A stretch of 64,000 nt of DNA. It comes from Phaeotremella fagi. Lineage: Eukaryota; Basidiomycota; Tremellomycetes; Tremellales; Phaeotremellaceae. The DNA lies in the NCBI GenBank assembly GCA_001599715.1, contig BCHU01000009.1, forward strand, positions 434,001 to 498,000, given 5' to 3'. Below are positions 59,406 to 64,000 of this stretch, piece by piece. A program made the position numbers and the translations under genes. Every line of letters begins with the position of its first letter. The first letter of the stretch is position 1. Under the pieces are notes generated by a model. The model searched no databases. It had not been told where the DNA came from and was given only the letters and a program-made list of their open reading frames with translations.

Positions 59406-60472
59406 CTAGTCTATATTCCTTCTCAACCACTCGACCATAGAGTCAGCGAAACCACCTTGTAATTCATCTTCACTAATTCCATGAGTTGCACCTTTGATCA
59501 AAAGAGTTTCCAATTGACCTTTAGAAACTGATTTCCATTTATCCATAATTTCCCATCCATTCTTATGAGGTACGCATTGATCTTTCTCAGAATATATCGT
59601 TAAAGCTTTGACCGGGAGACTACCGAAAGTTTTTGACAGTGGATGGATGTGACCTGAATTATCTGGATCTGTTGGAATATCTTTACTGAAATAATCGTCG
59701 TCGCCCCTTGAAGATTGTTCAGTTTTGGACCAAACTATCGATACCAGTCTGATCAGAGACTTACCCAACACCATATAAGCTGAATAACCTATATGCACTG
59801 ATTTCAAATCCAACTTGCTTCGTTACTTCAGCAGGTAAAACATCACTACCCCTCCCCTCCGAGATCCATTGTTTCGCCAGCGGAAGATGATCCAAATGTT
59901 TCTTTCCATATCCATCCCCTAATGGGTCAGCAGCATTCGCTTCCATGTATTCTCGATCGCTAACTGGAGCTTGCATGATTCCTCCGTCGACGGGTGCGTT
60001 GTTTTCGTAATCTCTCGTCAGGTAGTGCTACGATAATCGGTTAGATGTTTTTGTAGAATTATCGATGTGCTTACGATGACATCTTGAGATCCAGTGGAAT
60101 GACCCATGATAACAATTTTGGTATCACCTCTTTCTCTTAACTGCTCAACCAAAGCTGACATCTCACTGACATCCCTATCAAGACTTCCAGTTCCATAACC
60201 AAAATAAGCAGATGACCAGTGGATTTGAGCTCTAAACGATTTATGAGTATGATGATCTCTAACATTCTGAAATGAACATACAACTTCCAACCTGCCTTTT
60301 CAAGTTTCTCGGATAAAACAGGAATATAATCGACATCGCCGATCCCGTTAGTCAATCCACCGATAAACAGCAGCGTTTTCTTGGAATTCAGATCTCCTGA
60401 TGTGAAATATGGATACCTATTTTCGCTTGTTCGATAGGTATTCAATTCGCCTTTCAGCGGGATTGTAGGCAT
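59406..60472 (-). CDS. DUF1749 alpha/beta-hydrolase (SidJ-like esterase)
   Basis: Four exons, ~315 aa, MPTIPLKGELNTYRTSENRY to VEWLRRNID. The alpha/beta-hydrolase fold is clear: KTLLFIGGLTNGIGDVDYIP (oxyanion strand), nucleophile elbow IVIMGHSTGSQDVI with Ser in GHSTG, an acid loop TIYSEKDQCVPHKN, and the catalytic His in IKGATHGISEDEL. This layout is that of the fungal DUF1749 family; one member, Aspergillus SidJ, hydrolyses fusarinine-type siderophores. No other siderophore gene is near, so substrate specificity is not claimed. Upstream, toward the phosducin-like gene, lies a GTCACGTGAC palindrome. Confidence 0.85.
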
Positions 60473-60570
60473 GCTGGATTAGATTGATGTCACTTAGAGA
60501 TATTAGAAGAGTTTAGATAAATTCGACTGGGCTTGGCTAAACATTGCCCAGTTCACTCAAGTCAAACTGA

Positions 60571-60580
60571 GTCACGTGAC
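60571..60580. promoter_or_regulatory. GTCACGTGAC palindrome (Cbf1-type core)
   Basis: A 10-base perfect palindrome containing TCACGTGA, midway in the 257-base divergent promoter between the DUF1749 hydrolase and phosducin-like genes. TCACGTGA is the Cbf1/bHLH consensus in yeasts. Confidence 0.4.
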
Positions 60581-60729
60581 TGGTGACAACCCCTTCTGAT
60601 GCGCCCTGAGCTTGGATCACCTCGAGGCTTATTGTCTAAGCTTAGCATTGGAGAACTCTTTTTTGTCTGTAAAATTTGCTTCTTCTTCTTCTTTTTCTTG
60701 TTTCCCATATCTCGTCTCTCAACAACACA

Positions 60730-61813
60730 ATGGCTGACGCTCTTGAAGCTGCTGCTCTCTCAGGTGAACTCTTCCACAACGACAGAGATCCATCTCCAAC
60801 AAGATCAACCTCAACCGCATCACCTATAAACACCGACGACGAACTAGGCTCTGATCTTGACGACGACGACGAAAATCCACTTCGGGCAGGTAATCAAAAT
60901 CTTACCACTATCCCTGATCATGATGGACCGAACACCGGACCCAAGGGAGTTATCGGTGATCGAAAAGCTTCAGAGAGACTCAAGAAACAAACTCGAGATG
61001 CTGAACGACATAGATTTCTCGTTGATCAGGAAAGACGTAAGATCGCAGCTATGACTTTAGGTGAAGAGGATGAATTGAGAAAGAAGGAGTTGATTGATAA
61101 GATCAGGAAGGAGATGGAGGATGAGGATGGGGATGGGGCTAGATTGAAATGGAGGAGGGAGAGACGGGAGGAGTTGGAGCGTGAAAATAGAGAAAAGGGG
61201 GAGGTTGGAATTGGGGGGTTGGGAAGTGGTGATAGAGGTGGTTTGAAGGAGGTCGGGAAAGAGGGTTATGTGTTGGCTGTTGAAAGGGAAGGGTGGGTTG
61301 TAGTGTTGGTATATGAACAGGTCAGTTGTCAGGTTTTCTGTCAGCCACAACAACTGACAGTCCCTCAGTACATACCTCGATGTCAAGACCTCCTCATCCA
61401 ACTATTACACCTCTCACTAAATCTACCCTCAAACCTCAAAATCCCAGTCCATCTCCTAAGAGCCCGAGCAACCTCTTTATCGTTCTCCCTACTCCCACCA
61501 GAATCAGGTGTCCTAATCGATATCAACAGTACGCATGAAGATGATGACGACCCCGATCAAAACGAAAATCAAGCTCCACCAGTAGGTAAACCGGATCCAG
61601 ACGTTTTACCTACTTTACTGGCTTATAAGGATGGTGAACTTGAGAAAACTTGGGTTCGGGTTGATTGGGAAATCGATGAAAGTGGGGTAGAAGGTTTATT
61701 ACGAAGGTAAAGCATTATCATCTCTTTCTTTGGATTCAGATGATTGAAACGTAAATCTTAGAGCCAACATCTTACCTCCTATTGTCCACAAAGAAGACCC
61801 GGAAGATGACTAA
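60730..61813 (+). CDS. Phosducin-like protein (PhLP1 type), G-beta/CCT cochaperone
   Basis: Three exons: 60730-61320, 61369-~61708, and a final short exon to TAA at 61811-61813, ~327 aa. An acidic N-terminus is followed by PNTGPKGVIGDRKASERLKK, matching the TGPKGVI(N)DW motif of phosducins that contacts G-beta. A basic coiled coil is next (RHRFLVDQERRKIAAMTLGE), then a thioredoxin-like domain: VVVLVYEQYIPRCQDLLIQL, and PDVLPTLLAYKDGELEKTWV. PhLP1 helps the CCT chaperonin fold G-beta and assemble G-beta-gamma. ATG at 60730 (ACAATGGC) was preferred over the upstream in-frame ATG at 60676, which only adds a Leu/Phe-rich stretch from the pyrimidine-rich leader. Intron 1 (48 bases) has no stop and is in frame. 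Confidence 0.85.
61321..61368 (+). other. 48-base in-frame intron with paired splice site in the PhLP gene
   Basis: GTCAGTTGT (61321-61329), which includes a weak GTCAGT donor, is the exact reverse complement of ACAACTGAC (61350-61358) just before the acceptor. The 9-bp stem would hide the donor. The intron is 16 codons with no stop, so retention inserts 16 residues into the thioredoxin-like domain. Splicing to TACATACC restores the typical YEQYIPRCQ of the family. Confidence 0.5.
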
Positions 61814-62624
61814 AAGAAGTTCAATCATCTTTACAATTAGATGACCAACCTGATAATCTCGCATTCACCTACATTCGACATATCCTCATTTACAACACCT
61901 AGCACTGATAGATTGTACGAATATACCCCTTTCAAAGTCACATATCAAATTCATATGTCATATATTTAGTCCAATACAGCTTCTCCATACGTACGAGCAG
62001 GTACCTCGAGTACTCTGTTGAAAACTTGTTTCATAATCATATATAGTGTTCAGCATGTATTCATCAATGTCTTCTGGCTGTCAGAACTGTTCTGCATTGC
62101 AATAACTTGATGTTTACTTAAAACCTCTTTCCACCATGATCATAATTCGCAGTCAAACGCAGGTGTGAGATTTTTAACGTCTAGATGTAAACGAAGTGCG
62201 TTGCATAAAAACGACAAAATTTCTATAATTTTCATTCATATATCGTTTCTTGAATTGTAATGATTGTAAATAATACGTTAAAATGGAAAGCAAAGACATC
62301 AAGTGAGTACATTTGTTCAATGAAAAATGAAAAATAAAGTTGGGAAATTGTAAAATTATGAAGTGAATTGTAGAAAAATAAATAAATTTAATCAATCAAA
62401 TGCCAAAATGAAATAAAAAAGATGTGATTGTTGTAATGAAGGAGACAGTCATGACCAAAAAAAAGAAAACAGGAAAAAAGTAAAATGGAACAGAGTTAGA
62501 GGTATAGGATATATAGTTAAAGTCGGAACGAAATCTAACAAAGATTAATAGAGGTTTATTTCGAACCCGTACAAATATACAAATGTAGATTTATCAAAAT
62601 CTTGTGATAAGCCATACCAACACT
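61814..62624. other. Convergent AT-rich intergenic region, no gene seen
   Basis: About 810 bases between the 3' ends of the phosducin-like and kinase genes. Long A-rich stretches near 62340-62490. I found no ORF with coding character, tRNA-like fold or repeat array. Confidence 0.5.
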
Positions 62625-64000
62625 TTACGTTGGTTCAGCGATGTTTTGCCGTAAATAAGGATGTCTTAGTGCGTCACTAACGCTTATCCTACTTTCAGGA
62701 TCGAAATCTAGTAATCGAATGATTAGATCTAGGAACGAAGCGTTGACTGGGGTTGTTGGGGGGATAATATCCTAGATGGGGTTGGTCAGATGGGATGTTG
62801 ATGAAGTAGGATACAACATACTTTGAGAGATCTCAAGCCTTTCACAAACTTCCTACTCGATTTTGTGGTCTGTGGATTTGGCCAATCTATCTTACTACCT
62901 TTGAAGAATTCAGGTTTTTTTATTCTGAAATATCATCAGTACATCAACTTTTCGATTCCAAAAGTTGAACTCACTTTCCACGATCAATCATTTTCTGAGG
63001 CATTTTACCCATGACAACTTCCATCATAGCTAGATGTTCGAGATTATCGTGAGTTTGGAAAAGTGCGTCTCCAGTATAAAATTCCACCAGAATACAACCG
63101 ATAGAGAACATGTCACAAGGATAAGACCAGGACATTCCTATTCCCTGTCAGACAATGTTTTTAATGACATGAATAAATCTTACCAAGGATGATCTCTGGT
63201 GCTCTGTAATGTCTTGTACTGACCACCGAAGAATGATATTCATTCTCGAATGTAGCAGAGCCGAAATCAATCAATCGAATATCTGTGTTCTTCAATATCG
63301 ATTTGGATCTTGCTCCAGCACGCTAGGTAGAGTCAGTCTCCGAACTCAACACCAAACTTACTCTAGGTCCCTGCAGCCTCGAACCATTTTCCACAAGCAA
63401 AATGTTTTCAGGTTTCAAGTCTGTATGCACGAGTTTTAAGGAATGTAAAACTAAAAAAGGGAATTCATCAATCACAGTTTCACCGTATCATGTTGTTACT
63501 TACATTGTACCGATTGTAGCAATGATTTTGCGAAATCCTGAATATGTTTATCGGGGAACGGTTGAAAACTGTTTTGTTTTAAGAAATCGAATACCGACAT
63601 TCCGAATAACTCAGAGACGATACAAGGATGATTTCGATAATCGAAATATTCATCTAGATGAATACATTTACTGAAATGGTTTAGTAAAGGATTATCAGAA
63701 GAGTAAAAACCTACTATAGATTCTTCGGATCGTTCTTCTTTAAAGCGTCCAAAACTCTGATTTCAATTTTACTGGCGTCACGATATTTTTGAACAGCTCG
63801 AATGATTTTGATAGCGACTTTACGTCTTGTTTCGATTTCTCGTGCTTCAACTACTTTGCCAAAAGTACCTTGACCAAGTAGACGAACGATTTTATCTGTC
63901 AAAGAGAATTAGTCCTGTACACACGTGTATCGATTGAACTTACATCTACCGCCAACGACATCATCTGGTTTAACGACGTAGTGACCTTCTGAATCGTCCC
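62625..64000 (-). CDS. LAMMER (CLK/Lkh1-type) dual-specificity protein kinase, C-terminal part (partial)
   Basis: Minus-strand gene running off the right edge, so the 5' part is missing; stop at 62625-62627. The visible start, [18 protein letters not shown], leads directly into [20 protein letters not shown] (Gly-rich loop) and [20 protein letters not shown], which is close to identical with the CLK/LAMMER subfamily. The signature EHLAMMER reads [14 protein letters not shown] here, so the last Arg is Val. The C-terminal helix region ends [17 protein letters not shown] kinases phosphorylate SR splicing factors and regulate growth and stress. Introns are many and short. The N-terminal regulatory region is outside the window. 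Confidence 0.88.

Noticed and set aside
59406..60472. Siderophore gene cluster suggested by a SidJ-like esterase
   Set aside because: No siderophore synthetase, transporter or acyltransferase is in the window; one DUF1749 gene does not make a cluster.
1..64000. Transposons, LTRs, CRISPR arrays, rRNA, tRNA
   Set aside because: No transposase, reverse transcriptase, terminal repeats, regular spacer arrays or conserved RNA genes were seen on either strand.

Overview
The window looks like nuclear DNA of a tremellomycete-type basidiomycete yeast (Cryptococcus/Kwoniella-like). Nearly every conserved gene is cut by many short introns (about 35-70 bases, GTRNGT...YAG). Genes are dense on both strands, intergenic gaps are usually 0.2-0.8 kb, and the recognisable proteins (Tra1, Get4, Prp28, Trk-type K+ transporter, OM14-like protein, PhLP, LAMMER kinase) are fungal. 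No bacterial operon, rRNA, tRNA, CRISPR array, transposase or reverse transcriptase was seen. The genus is inference from gene style, not from a search.

Layout, left to right. (1) 1-955: the tail of an NAD-dependent epimerase-like gene converges with a hotdog thioesterase gene. (2) 1398-11731: two large same-strand GTPase-exchange-factor genes, a Sec7-PH Arf GEF and a VPS9-domain Rab5-type GEF. (3) 11942-24124: the giant TRA1 gene (SAGA/NuA4 pseudokinase), head to head with GET4. (4) 26249-31526: a tiny Cys/His protein gene with a structured long intron, then a large disordered protein with tandem PIP-like motifs and a C-terminus like the Nse6/SLF2 CANIN family. (5) 32000-37549: an OM14-like mitochondrial outer-membrane protein, a GT61 glycosyltransferase and tubulin cofactor C. 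(6) 37727-47214: a PFK26-like 6-phosphofructo-2-kinase with a dead phosphatase site, a Trk potassium transporter and a DXD sugar transferase. (7) 47867-50696: cytochrome c, an 80-residue membrane protein built from micro-exons, and ribulose-phosphate 3-epimerase. (8) 51415-59183: PRP28 embedded in a patch of intronless orphan genes: a 260-aa orphan, a 162-aa coiled-coil orphan, and a tandem array of three related ~205-222 aa orphans. (9) 59406-64000: a DUF1749 alpha/beta hydrolase, a phosducin-like protein and the C-terminal part of a LAMMER kinase.

The genes do not form one pathway. Loose themes are membrane-traffic GEFs, mitochondrial function (OM14-like, cytochrome c, small membrane protein) and glycan synthesis (two type II glycosyltransferases). 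The most novel material is the intronless orphan patch between PRP28 and the DUF1749 gene. Next come unusual RNA-level structures: a branched intron RNA near 26.9 kb, a 3n intron in the PhLP gene whose 5' splice site is paired in a stem, an intronic hairpin in the GT61 gene, and 9- and 14-base micro-exons. Coding spans below run from start to stop codon and include introns; splice sites were placed by eye.
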